Below are positions 22,008 to 34,706 of a stretch of DNA of 64,000 nucleotides, in pieces; position 1 is the stretch's first letter, and each line of letters starts with the position of its first letter. The notes beneath the pieces were generated by a model. It was not told where the DNA came from. It was given only the letters and a program-made list of their open reading frames with translations, and ran no database searches. The DNA is from Halicephalobus mephisto (Eukaryota; Nematoda; Chromadorea; Rhabditida; Panagrolaimidae). The DNA is taken from contig SWDT01000061.1 of the NCBI GenBank assembly GCA_009193035.1, positions 124,001 to 188,000 of the forward strand, in the 5' to 3' direction. Both the position numbers and the translations under genes were made by a program.

Positions 22008-25000
22008 TCAATCATTGTGAATGCTATGAATACGACCAGAATATTCATGAGAATACGATCGACGCGAAATTTTAGAAATATCCGGAACACCATGACTTAT
22101 CATTGAAATTTGTAAAAATTGTTCATTTTTATCTTCTATTTTTGTAGAATTCATTGAAACAGCACAAAAACCTCTGACAAATAATGATAATATAACAGGC
22201 AAAAATATTAATCCATGTAAAAGTCCCAATGTTATTGCCAAAAAAACAGTTTTAAAAAATGTAATAATCATATATGCTGGAACATCTGCTAAAACAATAA
22301 CAGCTAATATAGTACTCATTGCTCCTTGTGTTAATGGCCATCCAAGTGCACCAAGTGCTTCTGATATTCTTTCTCTCGGAGTACATTTATTAGATATAAC
22401 ATAACCATATGTTATATGAGCTGAATAATCCACAGAAAATCCAATTGACATTATAATTGTAATCATAGATATTGCATCTAAATTAACATTCCACATTGTC
22501 ATATATCCAATAACCCCCAGATCAATCGATGCAATTGCCAAAGCGACCCAAAACGCACACATAGGTTGAGGAATAAGCGCAATTGCAATAATAATCATAA
22601 CCGCTATCGCAATACTAATATTCTGTACCGTATTAGGAATAACCAAATTATACTGATCCGTAAATAACCATAACGGCATAAAAGTCGTCACATTGTATGT
22701 TTTATATATATCCGCTATTTCTCTCATCAATTTCGTCGTTTCTTGTTGATCAACAGATGTCACAATATCCCTCAATCCAACCAAAAACCTAAAAGCCGTA
22801 ATACCAATCGTTCCATCAGCCATTTTTCCCCATTTAACATCTTCTGGCCAATATTCCGTTTTTTTCGCAGCAAAAAAGTGTTTCGCAGCTTCATAAAACA
22901 TCGAATCCGTGTAGTTAATTTGAAGTTCATCCTTGTAATATATATCCATTTCCGTCAGCCAAAACTGAACAGATTCATCTCCAATAGTATGTCTAGAATT
23001 AGCAAAAGTATGAATCATTGCATGGATCTTTCTTCGTTCTTCTGGATTTCTCAAATCCGGAGCATTACTTACAACAATCTAAAATTTCAAAATTATCAAA
23101 AAAAATTTTCATTTAACAACTATTTCATACAATGACCATTTTTACCTTTTTTCTTCCAGCTTTCTTCCCCTTTTTTTCGTCTTTAAAATTTGCCAGTTGC
23201 ACAACCAAGCATCAGCGCAACGTTTTTCAGTCACGCCGTATACGCAAAGAAAGATGCACAAAACTGTTTTCTCTCACCGTCCACAGCACGATGTCGTGGC
23301 CGAGTGGTTATGGCGATGGACTGCTAATCCATTGGGGTTTCCCCGCGTGAGTTCGAATCTCATCGACATCGAAACCTTTTTCAACCACATTTTTTCCTTC
23401 TCCATAAACAAAAAACATAAAAAATACTCCCAAAAACCTATCAAAACAATTTTTTTTTAAAAACTTACTTGAACAGAAGCTCCATAATGCCAAAAATAAT
23501 TTTCTAATACTCTATAATGAGGTACAGCATAACTATCTTCAACAAGTAAATTCACAGGTTCCAATCCTTCTTTAATTTGCAAACATCCATAAACAGCAAA
23601 ACCAAAATAAACACCATACCATAGAAAAGTAAGAGCTCTAATAGCTGGTTGCATTAAAACAGGTGCAAACCAATTTTGAAAAAAATAAGAAGCAGCCGAT
23701 TCTTTCAAATTAATATCAACATTATTCGGATTTTTATCCGGTCTTGATCCTAACCAAAAGAATCTATGAATAATAGGGGCAAAACTTCTATGATTTTCTG
23801 GAACTGTTTTCTTTAAAAAAATACAATGTCGATTTTCAGCTTCCCATTTAGTAAATAATGATAAACAAGCAGTAAAAAACGTTATTTGATATATAAAAGT
23901 AATTATAATAGCAGCACATGTATAAATACAAAAAATTTGTACTGCTGGAATACTAAAATAATTTAAAATTACATAAATTATTAAAAATTAAAAATTTCAA
24001 ACCTTGTAATTGTACCTACTCCAAAACTAAAAGCATCCGTCAAAGAAGTAATAAACATCGAAATCGCAGCATCATTCATACATTCTCCAACTCTTATTTC
24101 AGGTGGATGAATTCTATTCGTTCTTCTCAATGCTGCAACCATTAAAAACATATTATCCGTTCCAACAGCGACAATCAAAAATGGCATAACCCCAACTATG
24201 TCGTTATATGGTACTCCTGCCATGCTCAAACCTCCAACCGCTGTTACTATTCCCATTCCAGCATTACAGACTCCCAATACAGCAAGAATAGGTTTCGACA
24301 GTACCCAATCAATGTAACAAGTTCCATCAACAAGAGCCATTGAACAAAGAACAGAAAATAGGACCAAAATCGAAAACGCCGCTATAAACCTCGGAACCAG
24401 TGAATCCGCATTTCTTTTCAATTCTTCCGCCAAAGATTGAGAATGAAAATAAGTAATATCAATATATGGATCATCATATTTCCTAATTGCTTCTTCAAAT
24501 GCCTAAAAAATAATTTTTCTTAAAGTAACTTAAAAAAAACTTACTTTTTCCCAAAGTCCAGAAATAAATGAAATATTGCTTGGATAAAATTGCAAATGAT
24601 AAACCAGAAGCCATGCTTTGGCGCTTGCAAGGACAAGTTTGTCATTTTTGTCATAACCGACAGAAACACCGCCAAGACTTGACCCGAGATAACCACTTCT
24701 GAAAATTTCAAAATCAAAAAACTTGAAAAAAATCAAAAAAACCCACATTGATCCCATTCTTATAGTTGGATAAGTTATATTGTATCCTCTTTGATAAAGT
24801 TCAGAAATAATATGAACATGTTTTGCTCCAGGACATCCCTCGGTTCTCCATTGAAGACAAAGATCCGTGTACTTGTAAGTTCTTCTTTCATGAGTGATCT
24901 TGATTTTGTTCTGAATAAACTGATCCAGTCGATATATAGCTTCAGAGTAAGGCTTGTTCAAGATATTATCGTCACCTTTCGCCTTGACTGTTAACTAAAA

Positions 25001-25826
25001 AGAAAAAACAGTGTAATTGTAAAAATTAAAGTAGTTTTTGCAAAGTTAATCTCCAAGTAAATTTTTGAAAGATTTTACAAATTTAAATAGTCTAAAATTT
25101 CTGTTTCATGTGGAGATTATTCCGTAATCAATCATGAATTATGAAAATTTATGTTGAAATTATTTTCTAAGAGTTCATATACAATTTAAGTTTTTAGAAA
25201 TTCAAGTAGCCTAAAATTTCGATTTTATGAGATGATTACTTTGCAATATTATACAATTCCGTAATTAGTTGTAAATTATAAAAATTATATATCAACTTTT
25301 TTTAAAAATTATCTTCATGTGAGTTTTCAGAAAGTGGCCTAAAATTTTAATTGTGCGCAATAGTGATTTCGTAATCGACTTTCTAGACCTATATTCCTCC
25401 TGCATAGACCTAGAACCCTCTGTCTACCTTCGAGCGTCCATTTTTCATATATCAAATCCTTAATCAATATCCTAAAAGCCGTAATTAACCTCCAAATAAC
25501 CTGCAGAAAATAATTATTTCAAATAAAAAGTCAAAACTGACCTGAACTTCTCTTGATTGTGTCACTGCTCTTCCGGGAATGTAGCTGCCGTTCGTCAAAG
25601 GCCAAAGATCATGGATAATCTGTCTTTCGGTTTTGGAAGGAGCTCCAATTGGAGTAAAAAGGTAAATTGCATCTGTTATAGGATTCAATTGAAAAAGTCC
25701 AAGTGAAAAAACGCCAGAAAATACTAATGGAAAAATTATAAACAAATGTGGATTTTTCGTTACAAATTGGCCATATCTATCGAAAAACCGCGACAACGGC
25801 TTCTCGATACAGTCGAATTTTACCAT
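22008..25826 (-). CDS. Patched-related (PTR/PTCHD) sterol-sensing-domain protein
   Basis: Exons 25542-25826, 24747-24994, 24545-24698, 24003-24502, 23469-23952 and 22008-23078 join in consistent phase to 913 residues. The architecture is that of the RND-like patched family: a first membrane helix (residues ~28-48), a large extracellular loop, the sterol-sensing domain around IAAFSILVLFSVLCSMALV through GVMPFLIVAVGTDNMFLMV, a second loop, and a second bundle ending in membrane helices (IDLGVIGYMTMWNVNLDAIS, IGFSVDYSAH). The GTDNMF and GFSVDYSAH motifs are the two family signatures. Nematodes have many PTR genes needed for moulting, endocytosis and osmoregulation; I cannot say which one this is. 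A tRNA gene lies opposite intron 5 and a shared repeat lies in intron 1. Confidence 0.9.
23290..23371 (+). tRNA. tRNA-Ser (anticodon GCU)
   Basis: The 82-nt sequence folds as a class II tRNA: acceptor arms gatgtcg and cgacatc pair fully, with g as discriminator. The D-arm includes ggccgagtggtta, the anticodon stem-loop is ggactgctaatcc with GCT at the centre, there is a long variable arm (ggggtttcccc), and the T-arm contains gttcgaatc. A T-run at 23376-23380 terminates RNA polymerase III. The gene lies antisense within intron 5 of the patched-related gene, a common place for nematode tRNAs. Confidence 0.95.
25188..25538 (-). repeat. Intron-resident repeat, copy A (patched-related intron 1)
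   Basis: This ~350-bp block is about 98% identical by eye to 36909-37258, with a handful of substitutions and one single-base gap. On the gene strand it begins 3 bases after the donor GT at 25541-25540. It contains no open frame. It is not a known transposon to me. Confidence 0.85.
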
Positions 25827-26189
25827 GGACCTAAATAATTTAAAAAATCAATCAAATTCAAAGATTATTCATCAGAAACCACGAAAACTCGTCTGAAAAT
25901 AAAATTTTTATGAACCAAAAACAGGACTGGATATACAAAGTCATACTTGTGACAAAAAAAATGAATATTTTAATGAAAATTTAAAATTTCCCGAAAATTT
26001 CTAGATTTATCATTCAAAAAGGAATTATAAAACATCTCGACGCGGATTTTAGAAGATTGTGGAAATTTTTAGAATCACATTTGGCATTAAAAAGTAAATT
26101 TTTTATAAAATTACTTCGACGCGGATTTTTAGGATTTTCTGAAAACTTCTAAAATCAGCGTAAAATTACACTAAAAAATAAACATTTTT

Positions 26190-26370
26190 AAGAAACCGCT
26201 CTGACGGGAATTTTTGGGATTTTCTAAAAACTTCCAGAATTGTCATAAAAGCAGAAAAAAGACCGAATGACAACGGAGCGAGTCGATTTCGATGGCGAGT
26301 TAACAGATTTGCCATTTTAACCGTTCTCGAAGAGTCTACTTGATTTTCGCGGGAATTCAAAAAGTTCCAA
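26190..26370. repeat. Copy of the dispersed gcgagt/actcgc repeat
   Basis: It carries a ctctgacgggaattttt motif, gagcgagtcgatttcgatgg, aacagatttgccattttaacc and cgcgggaattcaaaaag in the same order as copies in TRAK introns. It lies upstream of the patched-related gene. Confidence 0.7.
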
Positions 26371-28239
26371 AAATTAGAAATTTCCTCGATACGGATTTTT
26401 AAAATTACAAAAAAACAAGTTGTAAAATTTACAGTTTTTTACAGATATTTGAGAATCTCAAAAATAATATAAAAATTCAAAATTGTCTCGACACGAATTT
26501 TCAGAATGATAAAATAACAAAAATTACTTTATATAAAAAATAAAGTTGTAAATTTTACATAAAAAATAAAACTGTAAATTTCATATAAAAAATAAAGTTG
26601 TAAATTTCATATAAAAAATAAAATTGTAAATTTTACATAAAAAATCCACAATTTTTTTATTTTATTCGATTTTCGCGGATATTCAAAAATCCTAAAAAGT
26701 GTACCTAGATTTCTTAAATCACAATGCTTGCAGACAAAAATGTAAAAATGCAGAAGATTGGAACCCGATCAATCCGAGATCGAAATCAGGGGAGGCGAAA
26801 GGGAAAGAGCGCGAGTGAAGTTGCCAGTTCAAAGTCAAGTTGACCGGCGGCGAGCGCGTCCATGCCCCGTCGTGACCAGTTGACCCAGATTCCTGCCGGT
26901 GGCTATTTTTTCTATTCTTCTTGGTCCCACTGACGAAATCCGCATCATTCACAGATCAGTAAGTCAGAAAGGGTAAGGCTATTAACCTCCATGGTAAATT
27001 TGCGCTAGATTTTTTTGATTTTTTATATATCAATGAAATTGATAAAAATTCCGATTTTATAAATAAAATTAATTTTATTCATTTCTTTGGTTGTTTTGAC
27101 GGTGAGAAGACTGCATTTGTGAGTTAATTGATATATGGGTTTTTATTTTAAAAGTGTTTTTAGGCCACATCGAGACCAGATCTGTCGATTTCGAAACAAT
27201 TTGAATTTGGAATTTCAACGGAGCAATTTCGGAAAACCGACACGTTTGACCTTGATAAATCACCATAGAAGATGCAGATTACGGTAAATTGTTATTTTTA
27301 AAACAACGAAGTCGATCAAGGCGGATTCGGGAATTTTTTCTGACGTCTTCGTTCTCTGTCCCCAGTCTGATGGATGGAAACAGCACCAGATCAGATCACA
27401 AGTTGATTAATCAGAAGACAAAACACAACGACATACGGTGTAATCTAAAAATAGACAAAATTTCTTCGAAAAAATTAATTTTTATATATCGTAATTTTTA
27501 ATTTTATCCACATCTCAGTAGTACTGTAATCCTGGGAAGTCCCGCCGCGAAAATTCGGTTATTTTTGGGGAAAATTACTTTTTACAATGATAAAATTCAG
27601 AATCTATTCTGAGCCATCTGGATTTTTCGAAAGTTCCGGAATTTAAATTTCACTAATTTTCCGAAAAATCACCGAAGTTTAAAATTAGAAGTTTTTTGAA
27701 TCGAGGCCTTTTCTGGCCGTTTTTATCTCCGATCGGACCTGCAGAAATGACGTCATTGGGAACTGGATACTGTCGATCAACTTTGGTCCTATATAGTTGG
27801 AGGTCAAATGAGAATTTCCGTTCTAAGGTTCGTTCTGAGTTCGGAAACGGTTTTTCAATTTGGAAAATTCTGATTTTGTTTAATAAAAGATACTTTATAA
27901 TTGAAATATAAAATTCCGAATTCATTGAATATCCAGGATTTTGGGATCTGTCGAAATCGACGAAATAATCCACATAAAAATCGAATTTTTCATATATCAA
28001 TTTCTTAAATAATTAATTAAAAACGATTTAACGAAGACGGACCTCGTCAAGGTGCAGGAACTAGAACGGACACTATCCGACAAATGCTCATGTCCGCAGA
28101 ATGTACGGGCACAAAAAACCGAAGCGAGTTTTCACCAGTGGATGGCAGGACGGCAATCAGGAACGATGGATTGCACCTTGCAACACGGCACAAGGACTGA
28201 ACAGGAATTTCCCCGGATAAAAATAGCTATTAATTTTGA

Positions 28240-28490
28240 ACTTTTAGGATTTCGAAATAAATTTTTATATAAAACTTTAAAGTAAATTTTTATATAAAAT
28301 TTCGAAATAAACTTTTATATAAAACTTCGAAATAAACTTTTATATAAAACTTCGAAATGAATTTTTATAAAATTTTGAATTAAATTTTTATATAAAACTT
28401 TAAAATAAATTTTTATAAAATTTTGAATTAAATTTTCATATAAAATTTTGAAATAAACTTTTATATAAAATTTTGAATTAAAACTTTGTA
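28240..28490. repeat. Tandem array of a ~26-bp A/T-rich unit
   Basis: Units like 'tttttatataaaactttgaa' followed by ataaa repeat about ten times with small indels. No coding potential is apparent. Confidence 0.75.
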
Positions 28491-29159
28491 AAATTTCAAA
28501 CCTACTTTTTTGCTGATTTTTAATTAATTTTTTAACCAAATTTTGGTGGAATTAAATTTATTTTAAGATTTAAAGATTTTCATTAATGTCCCTGATCTCG
28601 ACAAAAATTAATGATAGTTTATTTTTAATTTTCTAATCACAATTGCAGATTTTTAAATAACAGGATTATCGAACACGAAGGTAAACAAAAATTTGGTCTC
28701 AAAAACGACCAACAAGTCCTTATCAGAAAGATTCTTTGGCCAGATAATCTTGCGCAAGGACAGTCAAACATTTATTTTTGCCGAAAATCGACCAAACATG
28801 ACTGTGCCGAGTTTTTTTTCCATTTAATTTTTAGGATTAAATGGCCGCGATCGTCAGAGTCTAAATAACTCATACCAGTAAAGTTTAACCCGATTTTATC
28901 GTTCTGAACACTTTTCAAATACCGTAATGTTTTAAATTTATTTATTTATTTGCTCAAATAATGAACTTGATATTGAATTTCAATAGATACAAGAATAGGT
29001 TGATTTTTAGGGTTTTGTTGTCTCGCTCCTTGCGAGTGAACTCTCTCGCGTGCATTCACTGATGGAGTTTTCTGAGTAAAATGGCAAATCAGCGAATTTT
29101 GGTAATAAATGGTAAACAATTTTTCCAAACGAACATTCAAAATCACACGGTTGAACTCT

Positions 29160-29360
29160 GTTGCTCGTCCATGAAAGCGAGTGAATTATCTCGCGCTCGT
29201 CCATGGAAGCGAGTGGATTCTCTCTCTCTCGTTCATGGAAGCGAGTGAATTCTCTCTCTCTCGTCCATAGAAGCGAGTAAATTCTCTCGCGCTCGTCCAT
29301 GGAAGCGAGTGAATTTTCTCTCTTTCGTCCATGGAAGTGAGTGAATTCTCTCTTTCTCAC
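29160..29360. repeat. 32-bp minisatellite
   Basis: About six copies of a 32-bp unit with gcgagtgaattctctctctc and tcgtccatgga parts run head to tail. Because 32 is not a multiple of three, the frame changes each unit, which argues against coding use. The array joins a 100-bp block (29361-29460) that has a second copy at 36102-36201. Confidence 0.85.
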
Positions 29361-29460
29361 TCAATAACTGACAATTCCAGAAGTGAAATGGCAATTCTGG
29401 TTAATCAGTGAATTTTGGTAACAAATGTCAAACAATTTTTTTTACTTTTACTCGAAATTA
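29361..29460. repeat. 100-bp dispersed repeat, copy C
   Basis: The block from 'tcaataactgacaattccag' to ctcgaaatta is repeated at 36102-36201 in an intron of SEC8 with about four substitutions. A more diverged relative lies at about 29060-29130. Confidence 0.8.
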
Positions 29461-30255
29461 TATAGAATGATTTGGAATTTCCGGTTTGACCAATTGTCCC
29501 GTTTCGAGGAAACCCATTAACTGGTCTCGAACCTTGTCATAAAATGATGAGAACAATTGTGGATTTAATTATTTGGCCCGATTGTCTGATTAGTCGATTG
29601 TCGGTTGTTCTGGAATTTCGAATTGAGTTCAACCGTGAGCTTGCCTTTGGCAATTAATTAATTTCCTTTGATCAGTTGCTTTCTTCCAGACTCAAAAAAC
29701 GTAAAAAATAGAAAACTTTCAAAAATTCAATAATTTTCCTGTCTTAGCGCGAAATTTTCGAACTTAAATTTTTCTTACTGTAGTTTATTAAATATTTTCA
29801 TTTTATGAAATTTTTAAACAAATTCAGTATTTTTTGGTCCTAGCACGAAATTTTGATTTTTCTTACTGTAGTTTATGTTTGAATATTTTCGTTGCAGAAA
29901 ACGGTAGTTTTTAAATAATTTAAAAAATTTCTGGTCACAACACGAAATTTGTTTTTATTTTTCTTACTGTAATTTTTTTAAGTATTTTCGTTGTAGGAAA
30001 TAATAGTTTTTAAATAACTTATTTGAATTCCGTCCTAACACGAATTCTTCAAACTTCCCTACTGTAATTTTTAACTTTTCTTACTGTAGTTTATTTTTTG
30101 ATTTTTATTACTGTAATTTTTGATTTTTTTTATTGTAATTTATTTTTTGATTTTTTTTATTGTAATTTATTTTTGATTTTTTTTATTGTAATTTATTTTT
30201 GATTTTTTTATTGTAATTTATTTTTTGATTTTTTTGTTTTAGGGACTACTTTAAA

Positions 30256-31042
30256 ATGCGAAAAACACTAGGACCTCCGATTTTCGTTCTTTTTGTTTTT
30301 CTTAATTATTCTTTGGGAGAGGAATTGTCGGAAACCGAAGTGACTCTGGCTCCTCCGTTGCCCGTCTGTGAATCCTTCCAAGCTTGTTCTGCAGAAGTCT
30401 CCATTTATCCAGTAGTTATCCCGACTGAGAAATCGGATTTCGAAACAGATGAAACATCATCGAGTCCTGGAAATTTCGCGGAACTTTCTGCAGGAGAAGA
30501 TTTGACAATTGTGAATTCAAAAATCCCATATTTCGAAATAGAAGGATCTGGGATTGTCGAAGGCAGCGGTCAAGAACCGTATCCGATGCTGCAATTCATC
30601 GTCAGTTCGACTCCAGAAAGCACGGCTTTTCCGCTTTATGACGAATTCGTCAACTCGCCCAGTTTTTTCGACTTCAACGGCCAGCCGAACACGACCCAGA
30701 AGTCCCTCTGTCGATGTGAAAACGACGAAAACGGTCTATATTTTTTAAAATTCCTATATTTAAATTTTTTTTTCAGAAAAAAAATGTTCATTTTCAAATT
30801 CATCAAAAATAATAACTGTCGATGAAAATTTAAAATTAGCTTTTTGTTCGCCTCCAGTGCAGCATTCGCGTTGTGTCGGGAGACGGAACCTGATCCGGAT
30901 CATCGGGCAGATCCACGAGAGCGGAGAGGCCATCCAGGAGGTGCTTGACACAGCTGTCTTCTGTGACTGTCCAAACGGCTTCAGAAGAGTCGGAATAGAG
31001 CCATGGGGAGGAAACTACGCCTTCAAGTACCAGTGCAAGTGA
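30256..31042 (+). CDS. Predicted secreted cysteine-containing protein, family not recognised
   Basis: Exons 30256-30733 and 30777-31042 join through a 43-base intron to give 247 residues. The N-terminus is a good signal peptide (IFVLFVFLNYSLGEE), with cleavage probably after SLG. The mature part starts with an acidic, Ser/Thr/Pro-rich low-complexity region (residues ~25-150) containing FEIEGSGIVEGSGQE; the GSG sites could carry glycosaminoglycan. A cysteine-bearing C-terminal domain follows: CRC, KKC, FCSPPV, SRC, then FCDCPNGFRR and GGNYAFKYQCK at the end. No membrane segment is seen after the signal. The layout suggests an extracellular matrix or chondroitin-core-like protein, but that is inference. 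The start is the first ATG after a TTTTAG acceptor near 30242. Confidence 0.8.
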
Positions 31043-32449
31043 CCTGTCCCCGACCCGAGCCGAAAATGGCGCCAAACTCGGTGAAAACGAAACTTTTGTT
31101 CACTTTTTTGTTCGCAAAAGTTTCTATTTTACACAAATTAATTTTCTAAATCGCCTAATTACGGTAATGTCCTTCTGAAGTTCGTTGAGTTTAGGATCTG
31201 TTAAATTTTAAATCATTTAAAAAATAAGTTTATTAAATAATTCGAAAATAAATGATCATCGAAATTTCAAAGTTGTCTCGGAAGGAAATTTCCGAATTAC
31301 AGTATTATGGAAATTGGAAATTAAAAATATTACGAAATCGTCTCAACACGGATTTTTGAAGTTTTAGAACTGGCCTAAAATTAAAACAATTTCAACAACG
31401 AATGGCCAGATTTGCCTTTTTTACTTTTTTCCTTTTGCGCGGGAATTTAAAAATCAAAAAAATTAAAAACTTTTTCGAAATTGTCTCAGCACGAATTTTC
31501 GGAGCTCTTAGGAAGTTTGAAAACTGGCCTAAAATCGAAAGTCAATTTTAACAGTAATTTGCCATTTTTAATTTTTAATTTTTCTATTTCGGAAATTCAA
31601 AAATCCTAAAAATTACTGTAGAAATTGCAAATAAAAGTACTTCGAAATTGTCTCGACAGGAATTTCGAGAAGATTCTAGAACCACCCTAAAATGGAAAGT
31701 CAGTTAATTTCAGAAACAAATTGACAGATTTATCACTTTTTCCATCTTCATTAAGTTCGTTCTCTCTGCGCGGGAATTTCAAATTTTTAGAATTAAATTT
31801 CTTTAAAATTAAATTATTTTTTTAAAATTAAATTATTTTTTTAAAATTATGATTTTTGCAAAGTAAAAATCCACCGAAATTCAATATTTTTAACTTTTTT
31901 GAAAGATTTACTGAAATTTAATGAAAATAAAATTTTAAATATCAAAATTAATAAAAAATCAAATTTGATTTTCTGGGGATTTTAAAGAATTAATTTTTAT
32001 ATTTCAGAAAATTGAACTTTTGTGCTTTATTTTATACAAAAAAACGAGCCTAAATCGACTCGATTCTGCCCTCCAAGTTCCGTCGAAAAATACCGATTTT
32101 TTAACCGAATCGAGAATGATGGACATATTCGTGATTTGATTGATAAGAAACAAGTGGATGTCGGAGACCATGTTCCCGGAATAAGTCGATAACAGTCAAA
32201 AACAAAAAACTGAACTGCTTGTGATCGTTGAAAACTTACCAGTCCACTCAGAAAGTAAAGTACTGCAAATTGATTTCCAAGTCAAAGTTCATATATGAAC
32301 TTTAGCCCCTAACATCCAAAAACAACCCCTGCACTCTGACCACTGCCCGAACAATCCTAATTTACCTAAATTCTCAATCAATTTTATATGAACTTTCCCC
32401 TTCTGAATTTAACCGTTTTCTAAGTTTATTAACCGTTAATGTTCCCCTT

Positions 32450-32450
<1 letters not shown>
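31043..32450. other. Intergenic repeat cluster before eEF1A
   Basis: Four copies or part copies of the gtctcgac repeat lie at about 31265, 31335, 31480 and 31645, the last ending in a gcgcgggaatt stretch. No gene was seen. Sequence from about 32050 onward is less repetitive and leads into the eEF1A promoter. Confidence 0.6.
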
Positions 32451-34578
<2,128 letters not shown>

Positions 34579-34706
34579 TGTCAACTGACCTCTTTTAATA
34601 TCTTGTCCAAGGTTTTGTTGATTGTTTTGTTTTATATAAAGTGGCTGACCGTGTTCGATTTATATTTATTGGTTTGTTTTCTTTTCAAAATAAACCAGTA
34701 TAATAG
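34579..34706. terminator. Convergent 3' ends of eEF1A and SEC8
   Basis: Only 128 bases separate the two stop codons. A plus-strand AATAAA at 34689-34694 probably serves eEF1A, so its 3' end would approach or overlap the SEC8 coding end on the other strand. Confidence 0.55.

Larger units (their letters stand above)
25827..30255. other. 4.4-kb interval between the patched-related gene and the secreted-protein gene
   Basis: No gene could be assigned. The first part holds gtctcgac-type repeats (26030-26370, 26470-26650). Two G+C-richer islands at 26740-26960 and 27680-27870 may be promoters, the former for the patched-related gene. The stretch 28040-28210 is unusually G+C-rich and open on the plus strand but resembles no protein I know. 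Tandem repeats lie at 28240-28490, 29160-29360 and 30060-30240. Confidence 0.55.

Noticed and set aside
29007..29360. 117-codon minus-strand frame rich in Arg, Glu and Ser
   Set aside because: It is a read-through of the 32-bp minisatellite; the unit length is not a multiple of three and there is no start context or splice support.
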